Source: Saccharicrinis sp963675435 (lineage in GTDB: Bacteria; Bacteroidota; Bacteroidia; Bacteroidales; Marinilabiliaceae). From it: 64,000 bases of DNA. The notes beneath the pieces were generated by a model that made no database searches, was not told the DNA's origin, and saw only the letters and a list, made by a program, of their open reading frames with translations. The position numbers and the translations under genes were made by a program. This document shows positions 24,478-33,287 of the stretch, in pieces (the stretch's first letter is position 1; the number at the start of each line of letters is the position of its first letter). The stretch lies in NCBI GenBank assembly GCA_963675435.1, contig OY776216.1, positions 186,001-250,000 of the forward strand, in the 5' to 3' direction.

Positions 24478-24485
24478 TAGCTTTG
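24478..24485 (+). promoter_or_regulatory. -7 element of the YbaK-type gene
   Basis: TAGCTTTG, an exact TAnnTTTG match 51 bases before the start codon. Confidence 0.45.
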
Positions 24486-24535
24486 AAAATTATTAACTTA
24501 TTAGTTCTTAATAATTAATAATTGGAGGAGTTATT

Positions 24536-25009
24536 ATGCCACTATCTAAACTGGAAACTTATCTTAGAAGTAAAGACGTTTCATTTAACAAAATCGTGCA
24601 TCATAAAACTTACACCGCACAAAGAACTGCTGCTGATGCACATATTTCAGGAAAAGAAATAGCTAAAACGGTTATCATGAAAATTGATAATCAAATGAGT
24701 ATGGTAGTACTACCTGGCGATATGCAAATAGATATGGGATTACTAAAAATGGCAACAGGGGCTAAAAACATACGATTAGCTACTGAAATGGAATTTAAAG
24801 ACCTATTTGAAAACTGCGAAGTTGGAGCTATGCCTCCATTCGGTAACCTTTATGACATCCCTGTATACGTTGCTGAAGCATTAAAAGAAGAAGTATTTAT
24901 TGCATTTAATGCAGGAACTCACAGCTTGCTCATTCAAATGAAATACGCAGATTTTGAAAGATTAGTACAACCACATGTAATGAAATTAGCTTACCATGCT
25001 CATTATTAA
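24536..25009 (+). CDS. YbaK/EbsC family aminoacyl-tRNA deacylase (editing protein)
   Basis: The 157 residues are the complete editing domain: VSFNKIVHHKTYTAQRTA at the start, ISGKEIAKTVIMKID with the lysine that contacts the tRNA end, and GAMPPFGNLYDIPVYVAE, a signature of the YbaK/ProX superfamily. Its likely job is to hydrolyse wrongly charged tRNA, such as Cys-tRNA-Pro or Ala-tRNA-Pro; the substrate cannot be told from sequence. It has a strong Shine-Dalgarno-like GGAGGAG 6 bases before the ATG, unusual for Bacteroidota. Confidence 0.87.
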   Translation: MPLSKLETYLRSKDVSFNKIVHHKTYTAQRTAADAHISGKEIAKTVIMKIDNQMSMVVLPGDMQIDMGLLKMATGAKNIRLATEMEFKDLFENCEVGAMPPFGNLYDIPVYVAEALKEEVFIAFNAGTHSLLIQMKYADFERLVQPHVMKLAYHAHY

Positions 25010-25111
25010 TTCCCTTTGGAAGTTTTGTGTTCGAGAGCTAAGATTCGCATAATAATTGATATTAATATTTGTTGAACCATACTCAAAACTTCCTTCTTAC
25101 ATTATTTCTTT

Positions 25112-25152
25112 AAAAAAAAAGCTGTTCCAACGTTTTGGTAACAGCTTCTTTT
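25112..25152 (+). terminator. Intrinsic terminator downstream of the YbaK-type gene
   Basis: AAGCTGTTCCAA (25119-25130) pairs with TTGGTAACAGCTT (25135-25147) with one bulged base, flanked by poly-A and CTTTTG, so it may act in both directions. Confidence 0.7.
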
Positions 25153-25437
25153 GCACTAGCAAAATCGAAAAGGGTAAAAAAATAGTAGTTACTTATTTTT
25201 TCAATCATTCTCATTATTTCATTCCCCTTATTAAAGGTTTATTCAATAATAAAAAGCAAGCGTTAAATTTTCTTGCAGTACAAACCAACAAAACCTTGAA
25301 GACTTCTACAACAAAATGGTATTGCACCCACTGTATAGGTTTAAAAATAGGCATTCTGGGGTGAATTTCGCAAATATGGGATGTATTTTACATATAATTT
25401 TTCCTTGAAATTTGATATTTTTTCAGTTTAAAAGTAT

Positions 25438-25466
25438 TTGGTTGATCAAATTTATAATTACTTTCG
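25438..25466 (+). promoter_or_regulatory. Possible promoter of the LytTR gene
   Basis: TTG (25438-25440), 18 bases, then TACTTTCG (25459-25466), one base off the TAnnTTTG consensus. It would leave an almost leaderless message starting at the ATG at 25475. Confidence 0.35.
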
Positions 25467-25474
25467 TGAGTAAT

Positions 25475-26332
25475 ATGGATTTGAACCAATTAATACCGGC
25501 ATATTTAGTTTCGAAAAAGAACAGCACACGCTTAGTTCTTTTTACGGCAGGGTTTGCCCTACTTTTTATAAATGTATATTCTCCTTTTGATGTAAGAAAT
25601 TGGTTTGGATTATCATTAAAATCTCAAGAGTTATTCTTTTACTCTAGCTTAATTATATTAACAGGTGTATTAGTTGCTGTTATTTCAAGAGTCATATTAT
25701 ATTACTACAACAAAAAGAAAATTAGAACAAAGCTATGGGCATTTCTCTTAATAATCATGCTCGAAGTATTCTTTATGGCTTTATTCTTTACCATATACGA
25801 ATCTGTATTTATTAAAGATGACAACCGTACTTATTTAGAGGTTTTTAATGTTTCAGTTCAGAATACAGCATTAGTGTTATTATTGCCCTACGCAGTTTTA
25901 TGGTTATATTTTTCCTGGTTGGATAAAAACCATAAAATAAGGGAACTTATTGAATCGGAAGATAAATTTGAATATGATGCAAACTCTATGATTCCTTTTC
26001 TGGATGAAAAAGGAACAATGCGCATTTCCATAAAAATGGATGATATATTATATATTAAAGGAGCAGACAATTACGTTACCATATATTACAATAAAAATAA
26101 CGACATTCATAAATTCCTTTTACGAAATACTATTAAAAATCTTGAACAAAGATTTATTAATCATCCTATAACAAGATGCCATAGATCATACATGGTAAAC
26201 TTTGATAAAATAAAAGTCATTAGAAGAGAAAGAGGTGGTCATATTCTTGAAATAGAAACTGATCCACCTATAGAAGTTCCAGTATCCAAAACCTACATTA
26301 AGGAAGTATTTCAGCTTTTTGAAAGCAACTAA
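25475..26332 (+). CDS. Membrane-anchored LytTR-domain transcription regulator
   Basis: The 285 residues have about four hydrophobic helices (roughly 20-40, 55-77, 90-112 and 125-146) and a C-terminal LytTR DNA-binding domain (about 180-280) with DDILYIKGADNYVTIYY and RCHRSYMVNFDKIKVIRRERG. There is no receiver domain, so it is a one-component regulator of the kind common in Bacteroidota. An ATG 63 bases upstream would add 21 residues of poor quality; the internal ATG at 25475 is preferred because it lies just after the promoter-like element. The 3' end overlaps the convergent DUF4395 gene by 4 bases. Confidence 0.85.
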   Translation: MDLNQLIPAYLVSKKNSTRLVLFTAGFALLFINVYSPFDVRNWFGLSLKSQELFFYSSLIILTGVLVAVISRVILYYYNKKKIRTKLWAFLLIIMLEVFFMALFFTIYESVFIKDDNRTYLEVFNVSVQNTALVLLLPYAVLWLYFSWLDKNHKIRELIESEDKFEYDANSMIPFLDEKGTMRISIKMDDILYIKGADNYVTIYYNKNNDIHKFLLRNTIKNLEQRFINHPITRCHRSYMVNFDKIKVIRRERGGHILEIETDPPIEVPVSKTYIKEVFQLFESN

Positions 26333-26775
26333 TTTTTTGAATAAAAAGGATTTACAAACAATGTAAACACCCAACATCCGACACAAAAATTAACCAGACA
26401 TTCTAAACTTGCAAATAATATCACTAATCCAGATAATAAATAAATTACCCCATAAAACCCTAATACACTTAGCACCAATATTAAACTAGTAAAAACAAAC
26501 CCTAAACGCGCTGCAAAAATTTTAGGTGCCTTATTAATTATACGCTCATTAGCCCAGGAAAATAAACCATGTATTTTATTAGCAAATAAGGCTATAGGAC
26601 TATATTTTGATTTCCCAAATCCTCGTATAAAAAAATCAACAACTAAAATAACTAAAACCACCAACTGATTGCTATATAAATATGCAGTAAGCATACTAAG
26701 CACCAATAAAGCTGTTATTCTTGGAATATTTACAAAAACCTTCTCTCTTGAAATTGGACAAAGCACCTTCTTCAT
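26329..26775 (-). CDS. DUF4395 domain-containing membrane protein
   Basis: The 148-residue protein has a basic start (KKVLCPISREKV) with a cysteine, two hydrophobic helices at about 18-47, the family's NKIHGLFSWANERIINKAPKIFAARLG-like loop, and two more helices ending in CLVNFCVGCWVFTLF with a CxxC pair. The function of DUF4395 is unknown; members are often found with thioredoxin-like proteins. It diverges from zur, and the Zur operator lies in the shared upstream region, so zinc control of this gene is possible. Its stop overlaps the end of the LytTR gene. Confidence 0.82.
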   Translation of the reverse strand: MKKVLCPISREKVFVNIPRITALLVLSMLTAYLYSNQLVVLVILVVDFFIRGFGKSKYSPIALFANKIHGLFSWANERIINKAPKIFAARLGFVFTSLILVLSVLGFYGVIYLLSGLVILFASLECLVNFCVGCWVFTLFVNPFYSKN

Positions 26776-26870
26776 ATCTATCTTTTTTATATGTATTTAT
26801 CTTTCATCATTAACGATGAACAAAGCAAATAGTTTATTAATTCAAATACATATATCCTACTTAATTAATA

Positions 26871-26905
26871 TTCTTTTTAATGCAACAGTGTTGCATTAAA
26901 AAGAA
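26871..26905. promoter_or_regulatory. Zur operator: 17-1-17 perfect palindrome
   Basis: TTCTTTTTAATGCAACA (26871-26887), one central G, then its exact reverse complement (26889-26905). The core ATGCAACA-n-TGTTGCAT resembles Fur-family operators and lies directly before a Fur-family gene followed by zinc-transport genes. The right arm contains the TTG of the promoter, so binding should block transcription. Confidence 0.85.
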
Positions 26906-26921
26906 ACTTACAATATCTTTA
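26891..26921 (+). promoter_or_regulatory. zur-znu promoter
   Basis: TTG (26891-26893) inside the palindrome, 20 bases, then TATCTTTA (26914-26921), one base from TAnnTTTG. The start codon follows 15 bases later. Confidence 0.55.
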
Positions 26922-26936
26922 CTCGAAAAATAACAC

Positions 26937-27368
26937 ATGGATATTGCTGATTTTTTAAATAATAATAAGATAAAGGCAACATCAACTAGAGTTCGGCTTT
27001 TAGAAATATTATCTTCTAATTCATACCCCTTACAGGCAAAAGAAATTGAAGAGAAATGGAATTCAAAAATTGACAGAGTAACTCTATACAGGACATTAAA
27101 AACTTTAGTTGCAAAAGGCATCATACACAAAATTGAAGTTAATGAATTAATTACATGCTACAATTTTATTAATCCAGAAAACTTTAAATACAATAATCCA
27201 GAACATGCACATTTTCATTGTAATAAATGCGATAAAGTTATCTGCTTACATGATTATGTAAATGAAACAAAACCATTACCCAATGGTTATATTCAATCTA
27301 AAACAAATATTGTTATTGAAGGCATTTGCAAGTATTGCAACATCAATGTAAGAAACACTAAAGAATAA
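26937..27368 (+). CDS. zur: Fur-family zinc-responsive repressor
   Basis: The 143 residues show the Fur fold: an N-terminal winged helix (MDIADFLNNNKIKATSTRVRLLEIL and RVTLYRTLKTLVAKGIIHKI), then the dimer and metal domain with HAHFHCNKCDKVICLHD and a second CxxC (CKYCN) that forms a structural zinc site. It would repress the operon at high zinc. Assignment to Zur rather than Fur or PerR rests on the znu genes beginning 7 bases after its stop and on the operator upstream. The operator implies autoregulation. Confidence 0.88.
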   Translation: MDIADFLNNNKIKATSTRVRLLEILSSNSYPLQAKEIEEKWNSKIDRVTLYRTLKTLVAKGIIHKIEVNELITCYNFINPENFKYNNPEHAHFHCNKCDKVICLHDYVNETKPLPNGYIQSKTNIVIEGICKYCNINVRNTKE

Positions 27369-27375
27369 TAAACTT

Positions 27376-28245
27376 ATGAATAAAATTTCACAATATATAT
27401 TACTATTTACTATAGGGCTACTTATTTCTTCCTGTTCTAACAAAGTCGGTAATAAAAATCACATAATCGTAAGTATACTACCACAAAAGCAATTAGTATC
27501 TAATTTAGTTCCTGATAATTTCAAGGTTACAACCATGGTTACGCAAGGCAATAGTCCTGCAACCTACTCTCCATCTCCAGGGCAAATCAAAGATATTAAT
27601 GATGCCTATATATACATTAAAATTGGAAATATTGGATTTGAACAAGCATGGATCAATCGTTTTTGTGAATTAAATACTCATCTTAAAATTGAAGATTCAT
27701 CGAAAGACATAGAGTTTATAAGAGGAGAAGCTGAAATTCATGGAGATCATGTTCACGAAGGTGGTATTGAACCTCACATTTGGACGTCGCCTAAAACAAT
27801 GCTGCAGGTTTTAGAAAACACAAAAAGCATTTTAATCAAGAACTACCCAGAACATGAGAAAACAGTACAATCTAACTACCATACCCTTAAAGATTCACTG
27901 ATAAAAATAGATTCTTTATACACAGAAAAACTAACTAAATTTAAAGGCAAGAGTTTCCTAATTTTTCATCCTGCATATACGTATCTTGCCAGAGATTATG
28001 GATTAAAACAGATATCCATTGAACACGATGGCAAAGAACCTAGTGTAAAGTGGATTCAGAAAATTATTGACTTTGCAAAGGCCGAGAATATAAAAGCTAT
28101 TTTTGTGCAGCAAGAATTTGATAAAAGAAATGCTGAAATAATATCAAAAGAACTCGGAATAAAAATCATTGATGTTCATCCACTTAAGAAAGATTATGAG
28201 ACTGAAATGAAAGACCTATTGAATAAACTTGAAACCGTTCTTTAA
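27376..28245 (+). CDS. znuA: Zinc ABC transporter substrate-binding lipoprotein
   Basis: Periplasmic metal-binding protein of the cluster A-1/TroA type. A lipoprotein signal ends in LLISSC, giving an anchored Cys at about residue 20. The body has IIVSILPQKQLVSNLV, a short His-rich loop (HGDHVHEGGIEPHIWTSPK) that supplies the metal ligand histidine, FLIFHPAYTYLARDYGL with a second histidine, and an acidic C-terminal lobe. The His-rich loop is much shorter than in enteric ZnuA. Zinc specificity is inferred from the Zur-type control; manganese is the alternative. Confidence 0.88.
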   Translation: MNKISQYILLFTIGLLISSCSNKVGNKNHIIVSILPQKQLVSNLVPDNFKVTTMVTQGNSPATYSPSPGQIKDINDAYIYIKIGNIGFEQAWINRFCELNTHLKIEDSSKDIEFIRGEAEIHGDHVHEGGIEPHIWTSPKTMLQVLENTKSILIKNYPEHEKTVQSNYHTLKDSLIKIDSLYTEKLTKFKGKSFLIFHPAYTYLARDYGLKQISIEHDGKEPSVKWIQKIIDFAKAENIKAIFVQQEFDKRNAEIISKELGIKIIDVHPLKKDYETEMKDLLNKLETVL

Positions 28246-28293
28246 GAAACAATGAAATAATATTATTCCAATTGAAAAGATAAAATTCAAAGC

Positions 28294-29043
28294 ATGGACA
28301 ATACTCCAATTATTAACATAAAGAATGTATCAGCTGGATATACACCAGATAAAACCATTCTTAAAGACATTGATCTTACAGTTTACAAAAATGACTTCAT
28401 TGGAATAATTGGTCCTAACGGAGGTGGAAAATCAACATTATTAAAAATTATTCTTGGATTATTAAAACCTTTAAATGGTGAAATACTATATAAAAACAAG
28501 ACTAACAATAAAGTAAACATTGGTTACTTGCCTCAAATAAATACTATTGACAAAGATTTTCCTATAAAAGTTATTGATGTTGTATTATCAGGTTTGATGA
28601 ATGGTAATGCCTTTAAACGTTTTTCAAAACAGGAGAAACAAAAAGCTCACAACTTAATAACAAAAATGGGGCTAGAAGAATACTACAACAATCCAATTTC
28701 AAAACTCTCAGGAGGTCAAATGCAAAGGGTATATCTATGCCGGGCAATTATCAACAATCCTGAACTTTTAATACTGGATGAACCAAACACATTTGTTGAT
28801 AAGAATTTTGAAAAAGAATTATATAACCACCTTATAGAGCTGAATCAAAAAATGGCTATTCTTTTAGTAACTCACGATATTGGAACCATTTCGTCGGTGG
28901 TAAAAACAATAGCCTGTGTTAATGAGAAACTCCATTATCACAAGTCAAATATCATTTCAGAAGAAGTATTAAAAACGTACAATTGTCCATTTGAACTTAT
29001 AACTCATGGGCGCATTCCACACAGAGTTCTAGACAATCATTAA
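28294..29043 (+). CDS. znuC: Zinc ABC transporter ATP-binding protein
   Basis: ATPase subunit of the zinc importer. The 249 residues have Walker A (IGPNGGGKSTLLKII), the signature (KLSGGQMQRVYLCRAI), Walker B (LLILDEPNTFVD) and the H-loop (LLVTHDIG). The asparagine and phenylalanine after DEP (NTFVD) fit the metal-importer subgroup. The Walker A triple glycine PNGGGKST is typical of MntB/ZnuC proteins. It lies between znuA and the permease gene; the permease follows after 10 bases. Confidence 0.92.
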   Translation: MDNTPIINIKNVSAGYTPDKTILKDIDLTVYKNDFIGIIGPNGGGKSTLLKIILGLLKPLNGEILYKNKTNNKVNIGYLPQINTIDKDFPIKVIDVVLSGLMNGNAFKRFSKQEKQKAHNLITKMGLEEYYNNPISKLSGGQMQRVYLCRAIINNPELLILDEPNTFVDKNFEKELYNHLIELNQKMAILLVTHDIGTISSVVKTIACVNEKLHYHKSNIISEEVLKTYNCPFELITHGRIPHRVLDNH

Positions 29044-29053
29044 CAAAAAAAAC

Positions 29054-29872
29054 ATGCAAGAAATTATTTCTCTTCTAGGCTTTTCCTTTTTCGCTAATGC
29101 CATCATTGCTGGTTTATTAACAAGTATCATTGCAGGAATAGCCGGAACATATATTGTATCGCGTAAAATCGTTTTTATTAGCGGAGGTATTACACATGCC
29201 TCTTTTGGAGGAATTGGACTTGCATACTTCTTAGGATTAAATCCATTTTTAGGAGCAGCCATTTTTGCAATTTTATCAGCCCTTGGTATAGAATGGTCAA
29301 CACAAAAGGCTCAAGTCAGAGAAGATTCCGCCATTGCAATTTTATGGTCATTGGGAATGGCTATCGGAATTATATTTGTGTTTCTTACTCCTGGATACGC
29401 ACCAAATTTAATGAGCTTTTTATTTGGAAACATACTTACAGTAACTTCTACCGACATTGTAACAATGTCAGTTTTAACAGCTCTTCTAGTTGTGGGAATT
29501 ATATTATTTTACAGATTAATTCTATACATAGCTTTTGATCACGAATACACAAAGACCCTAGGATTTAACACAACTATTGCTCGCTACATTATTTCAATTA
29601 TAATTGCATTATCCATTGTAATGTGTATCAGAGTTGCAGGTATCATACTTTTACTATCGCTCTTTACAATACCACAGGCCATAGCTAATATTTTTACACA
29701 CGATTTTAAAAAGATGATCTTAATTTCAATAGCTTTTAGTTTCCTTGGTGTAATTACCGGATTAGTTGGTTCTTACTACTTTAACTTACCATCAGGAGCC
29801 ATTATCATCTTTACTCTAATAATATTTTGGTCAATTTTAAAAGTTACATTTAAATTATTCCACCTTCATTAA
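29054..29872 (+). CDS. znuB: Zinc ABC transporter permease
   Basis: Inner-membrane channel subunit with about eight helices over 272 residues. The ABC-3 family features are visible: FFANAIIAGLLTSIIAGIAGTYIV at the start, GGITHASFGGIGLAYFLG, which contacts the ATPase, and VAGIILLLSLFTIPQAIA near the end. It is the last gene of the zur-znuACB operon and overlaps the end of convergent ispD by 18 bases, so the operon has no room for its own terminator before ispD. Confidence 0.92.
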   Translation: MQEIISLLGFSFFANAIIAGLLTSIIAGIAGTYIVSRKIVFISGGITHASFGGIGLAYFLGLNPFLGAAIFAILSALGIEWSTQKAQVREDSAIAILWSLGMAIGIIFVFLTPGYAPNLMSFLFGNILTVTSTDIVTMSVLTALLVVGIILFYRLILYIAFDHEYTKTLGFNTTIARYIISIIIALSIVMCIRVAGIILLLSLFTIPQAIANIFTHDFKKMILISIAFSFLGVITGLVGSYYFNLPSGAIIIFTLIIFWSILKVTFKLFHLH

Positions 29873-30523
29873 AGCTTCAGCTATAATTAAATCCATAGGA
29901 GTAGTAACTTTTATATTCTCCCTATTTCCTTTGGCAAGATGAATTTCAAATCCTGCCTTTTCATAAACACTGGCATCATCAGTAAAAGACGCGTTGAATG
30001 ATTGATCATAAGCCTTAATCAATTTATTGTATAAAAACACTTGTGGCGTTTGTACCATTTTGTAATATTCTCGTTCTACAGAATAACTGTTATCCTCATC
30101 AACAACTCTTATCGATTCAATAGCATCAGTTACTGGAACTGCGGATCCATATTTTTCAGCTCTAATAAAACAATTATTTAAGGTTTCATCAGAAACTAAT
30201 GGACGTACTCCATCATGCACACCAACAAGACACTCATAATGCACCTTATTTAATCCATTTTTTACACTTTCGAAACGATTTGCACCACCAATAGCAATTT
30301 CGCAGTTTATATTAAAATCATAATCTAAACATAGCTCCTTCCAAAAATCAATTTGATTTTCAGGTAATACCAAAACTATATCCATTGTTTGATCAAACTC
30401 AACTAAGCGTTCAATTGTATGCATCAAAATAGGTTTTCCCTTAAGTTTAATAAATTGCTTAGGCAATGTACTTTTCATTCTACTACCAGAACCTCCGGCA
30501 ACCACAATCATTACTTTCCTCAT
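29855..30523 (-). CDS. ispD: 2-C-methyl-D-erythritol 4-phosphate cytidylyltransferase
   Basis: Second enzyme unique to the MEP pathway: couples MEP to CTP. The 222 residues contain the nucleotide-binding start VAGGSGSRMKSTLPKQF, ILMHTIERL, VGVHDGVRPLVSDE and FTDDASVYEKAGF, all normal for IspD. No IspF fusion is present. ispG of the same pathway is 10 kb away. Its 3' end overlaps znuB in convergent orientation. Confidence 0.93.
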   Translation of the reverse strand: MRKVMIVVAGGSGSRMKSTLPKQFIKLKGKPILMHTIERLVEFDQTMDIVLVLPENQIDFWKELCLDYDFNINCEIAIGGANRFESVKNGLNKVHYECLVGVHDGVRPLVSDETLNNCFIRAEKYGSAVPVTDAIESIRVVDEDNSYSVEREYYKMVQTPQVFLYNKLIKAYDQSFNASFTDDASVYEKAGFEIHLAKGNRENIKVTTPMDLIIAEALMKVE

Positions 30524-30618
30524 TTCTATATCTCATTATTACTTGTCGATAAAATTACTATTTTTAATTGATCATAAATAAGAATATTTGCTTTCAACAT
30601 TATCTTAATAAAAATCAC

Positions 30619-31974
30619 ATGTATACCACAATTTCCAATATTTACCGTATTATTTTTACGATAATCGTTTGTACTACACCTTATATACTTCAATCTCAAG
30701 CATCAGAAAGAGAGCTTAAAAAGCACGTCATACGATTATCTAGCGATAAATTCGAGGGAAGAGGAGTCAATACAAACGGAATAAGATACGCAGAAGAATA
30801 TATACTTAAATCTATTATTCAAAATAAATTAAATAATATCAACAATTCTTATAGACAAGAATTTACAATAAATAATTGGACAGCAAGCTCACCAATCATA
30901 CCCACACTAATTATAAATAAAGATACTTTGCAGTACATTAATGATTTTTATGCACTTGGCAGTAATAGCGTTGGTAAAATCAAACTACCTCTATATAAAA
31001 TAAACAATCCTGATATTAAACATATCCATCATGACTTTGCTATCTTAATTAAAAATATCAATGATGCAAATAATATCAATAACAAATATGTAAGAGCCAT
31101 TCTTACTTCAATAGATGATTCCATTACTTACACTCACATTATAGAAAGCAATAAAAATGGAAACTTGGATGCCGTAAATTGTAAGTATTTTATCATTAAT
31201 AAAAATACACCAAGTTATTATTTAAGTAAAAACACAACTAAACAACTCAATAAATTACTTTCTGATACAAATAATAAGATACACATCGAAACATCATTTC
31301 TTAAAAAGAACACCATAATGAATCCAGCAAATATTATAGGAATGATTAATGGAGTATCAAACGATAGCACGATAGTTATTTCAGCTCACTATGACCACAT
31401 TGGTATTCATCATGGCAAAATAAACCCCGGCGCAAACGACAATGCTTCAGGAGTTTCTGCCTTGCTTGAAATAACCAGAGTACTCTCAACATTAGAAACT
31501 AAGCCTAAATATAACATCCTATTTGCATTTTTTACAGCTGAAGAAATAGGACTGCACGGCTCAAAGTATTTTACTAAAAACCTACCAATACCTTTAAACT
31601 CCATCAAAGCTAATATTAACTTAGATATGATTGGCAACAAAGATCCCTTTCACAAAAAAGAGCCAAATTTTATTTATGCATATGGCCCCAAGGAAAACAG
31701 TACATTTTTAATGAACAAAATGGATAGCATTAACAACACTACACATTACCTTAAACTAGACTTTTTTAAACAAGACACCATCATGGCAAATCGTTTTTTA
31801 AAAATGTCAGATCAAGCCAGCTTCATAAAATTTGATATTCCTGTATTATTTCTTTTTAACGGGTTAAGCCCTAATTACCATAAACCAATTGATACATACA
31901 AGAAACTGGATTATAAAAAAATGAAGAATGTATGTAACCTGACCATTGATTTAATTAAAGATTTAGCATATTAA
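30619..31974 (+). CDS. M28-family zinc aminopeptidase, exported
   Basis: Secreted metallopeptidase of 451 residues. A signal peptide is formed by residues 5-25 (ISNIYRIIFTIIVCTTPYIL). The catalytic domain has the two-zinc ligands in order: SAHYDHIG (His and the nearby Asp), GANDNASGVSALLE, FFTAEEIGLHGSKYF (Glu-Glu pair) and NLDMIGN, with a late His in NYHKPIDTYKK. The 51-base upstream ATG (30568) would put 17 polar residues ahead of the signal, so 30619 is chosen. It is separated from divergent ispD by about 95 bases. Confidence 0.86.
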   Translation: MYTTISNIYRIIFTIIVCTTPYILQSQASERELKKHVIRLSSDKFEGRGVNTNGIRYAEEYILKSIIQNKLNNINNSYRQEFTINNWTASSPIIPTLIINKDTLQYINDFYALGSNSVGKIKLPLYKINNPDIKHIHHDFAILIKNINDANNINNKYVRAILTSIDDSITYTHIIESNKNGNLDAVNCKYFIINKNTPSYYLSKNTTKQLNKLLSDTNNKIHIETSFLKKNTIMNPANIIGMINGVSNDSTIVISAHYDHIGIHHGKINPGANDNASGVSALLEITRVLSTLETKPKYNILFAFFTAEEIGLHGSKYFTKNLPIPLNSIKANINLDMIGNKDPFHKKEPNFIYAYGPKENSTFLMNKMDSINNTTHYLKLDFFKQDTIMANRFLKMSDQASFIKFDIPVLFLFNGLSPNYHKPIDTYKKLDYKKMKNVCNLTIDLIKDLAY

Positions 31975-32027
31975 CTTGAAAAAGAAATGGATTACTTTTA
32001 AATTGTATTATATAAAAACATACAGAT

Positions 32028-32696
32028 ATGATACCTTCAACAATATTTGATTTTTTGAGAGACTTAACAGTTAACAATAACAAAGAATGGTTTAATGATA
32101 ATAAAATTAGATACCAAACAGCCAAAGATGATTTTGAAACCTATATTGACCAATTAATTGCTCTAGCTCACCCTATAGACCCAAGTATTGGACATCCTCA
32201 TGCTAAAGACTGTATTTTCAGAATATATCGTGATGTAAGATTTTCTAAGGATAAATTACCCTACAAAAATAATTTTGGTGCCTATATAGCTCATGGAGGA
32301 AGAAAAAGTCCTTATGCCGGCTATTATTTACATATAGAACCCGACAACAGCTTTATTGGTGGTGGAATTTATTGTCCAAATCCTCAAATATTAAAAACAG
32401 TTAGAGAATTTATCATAAATAACGCCGATGAATATATTAACATTATTAAAAACAAAACCTTCAAAAAAACATTTACTGAAATTTGGGGAGAGAAAGTAAA
32501 AACTGCACCAAAAGGTTTTTCTAAAAACGATCCTAATATTGATCTGATAAGGCCAAAATCATATGCGCTAGTTTATAATTTAAGTGATGAAGAAATATTA
32601 GATCAAAAATTTGAAAAACAAATCATTAAGACATTCAATATAATGAAGCCATTCAATGATTTTTTAAACATTGCTATAAAAAAGAGTCTTTCTTAA
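32028..32696 (+). CDS. DUF2461 (TIGR02453) family protein
   Basis: The 222 residues match the family from end to end: FDFLRDLTVNNNKEWFNDNK, then CIFRIYRDVRFSKDKLPYKNNFGAYI and GGGIYCPNP, and a tail with KSYALVYNLSDEEI. The function is unknown; the conserved Arg-rich stretch suggests nucleotide or phosphate binding, which is only a guess. It is soluble, with no signal peptide, and starts 53 bases after the M28 gene on the same strand. Confidence 0.88.
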   Translation: MIPSTIFDFLRDLTVNNNKEWFNDNKIRYQTAKDDFETYIDQLIALAHPIDPSIGHPHAKDCIFRIYRDVRFSKDKLPYKNNFGAYIAHGGRKSPYAGYYLHIEPDNSFIGGGIYCPNPQILKTVREFIINNADEYINIIKNKTFKKTFTEIWGEKVKTAPKGFSKNDPNIDLIRPKSYALVYNLSDEEILDQKFEKQIIKTFNIMKPFNDFLNIAIKKSLS

Positions 32697-32744
32697 AATC
32701 CAGATATTAAACAACTCAAATATTAAAACCCGAATATTATTAGA

Positions 32745-32775
32745 TCAAAAAAAGGAGATAGAACCCTATCTCCTT
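32745..32775 (-). terminator. Intrinsic terminator of the MORN-repeat gene
   Basis: AAGGAGATAG (32752-32761) pairs perfectly with CTATCTCCTT (32766-32775) around AACC; on the minus strand seven T follow. It may also serve the DUF2461 gene in the other direction. Confidence 0.88.
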
Positions 32776-32792
32776 ATATTATAACTAAAAGA

Positions 32793-33248
32793 TTAATACT
32801 TCTTTTTTTCTCTCAGTTTACCATTCTCATTATAAATTTTCCATACCCCGATTTTTTCACCTTCCTTATACTCCATGTCATATCGTAAAACTCCTGATTC
32901 ATCATATATGAACCACTTTCCGTGTTTAACACCTTCTTTATAGTTAGCAACACCTAATTTTACTCCCTTATCATTCCATGTTTCCCAGAGGCCATCCATT
33001 TTATTATCTTTATAAGAACGAACCTCCTGTTTTAGGTTGTTGTCAAAATAATAAGTAGAAACGCCTTGTTTTTTCCCCTCAACAACTGACATTTCAACTC
33101 TTTTATTTCCACTTGGATAATACTCTACATAACTCCCTGTATATAATTCTCCTTGCTCATCGTAGTATAATCCATCTACTAATTTAATCTGTGCTTGGCT
33201 GACAGTAACTATACATATCATAGCCAAAATGGTCATTATTATTTTCAT
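32793..33248 (-). CDS. Exported MORN/YwqK-type repeat protein
   Basis: The 151 residues start with a signal peptide (IIMTILAMICIVTVSQA) and continue with five or so repeats of 20-24 residues of the form YxGKKxGxxxxYxxNG (GELYTGSYVEYYPSGNKR, GKKQGVSTYYFDNN, HGKWFIYDESGVLRY). Proteins of this kind are often labelled YwqK antitoxins, but the export signal makes a classical toxin-antitoxin role unlikely. A surface or periplasmic structural role is more reasonable. Two inverted repeats lie in the upstream region at 33288-33311 and 33342-33382. Confidence 0.85.
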   Translation of the reverse strand: MKIIMTILAMICIVTVSQAQIKLVDGLYYDEQGELYTGSYVEYYPSGNKRVEMSVVEGKKQGVSTYYFDNNLKQEVRSYKDNKMDGLWETWNDKGVKLGVANYKEGVKHGKWFIYDESGVLRYDMEYKEGEKIGVWKIYNENGKLREKKKY

Positions 33249-33287
33249 GGCTTTTAATTTTAATTGTTAATAAAAAGCCTCCCATTT

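Larger units (their letters stand above)
25010..25474. other. Intergenic stretch with a terminator; no gene
   Basis: A 102-codon frame at 25056-25364 runs through a clear terminator hairpin (25119-25147) and has no recognisable motif, so it is judged not to be a gene. The last 100 bases hold the upstream region of the LytTR regulator. Nothing else was seen. Confidence 0.6.

Noticed and set aside
25056..25364. 102-codon frame between the YbaK-type and LytTR genes
   Set aside because: It runs through a clear terminator hairpin, has no family motif, and its composition looks like non-coding AT-rich DNA.
26861..27130. 89-codon minus-strand frame over zur
   Set aside because: It overlaps the operator and most of a well-supported zur gene and shows no family features.
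30568..30618. Longer start of the M28 peptidase
   Set aside because: It would put 17 polar residues before the signal peptide.
32793..33248. Toxin-antitoxin system suggested by YwqK similarity
   Set aside because: The protein has an export signal and no toxin gene lies next to it; only the MORN-like repeats support the name.
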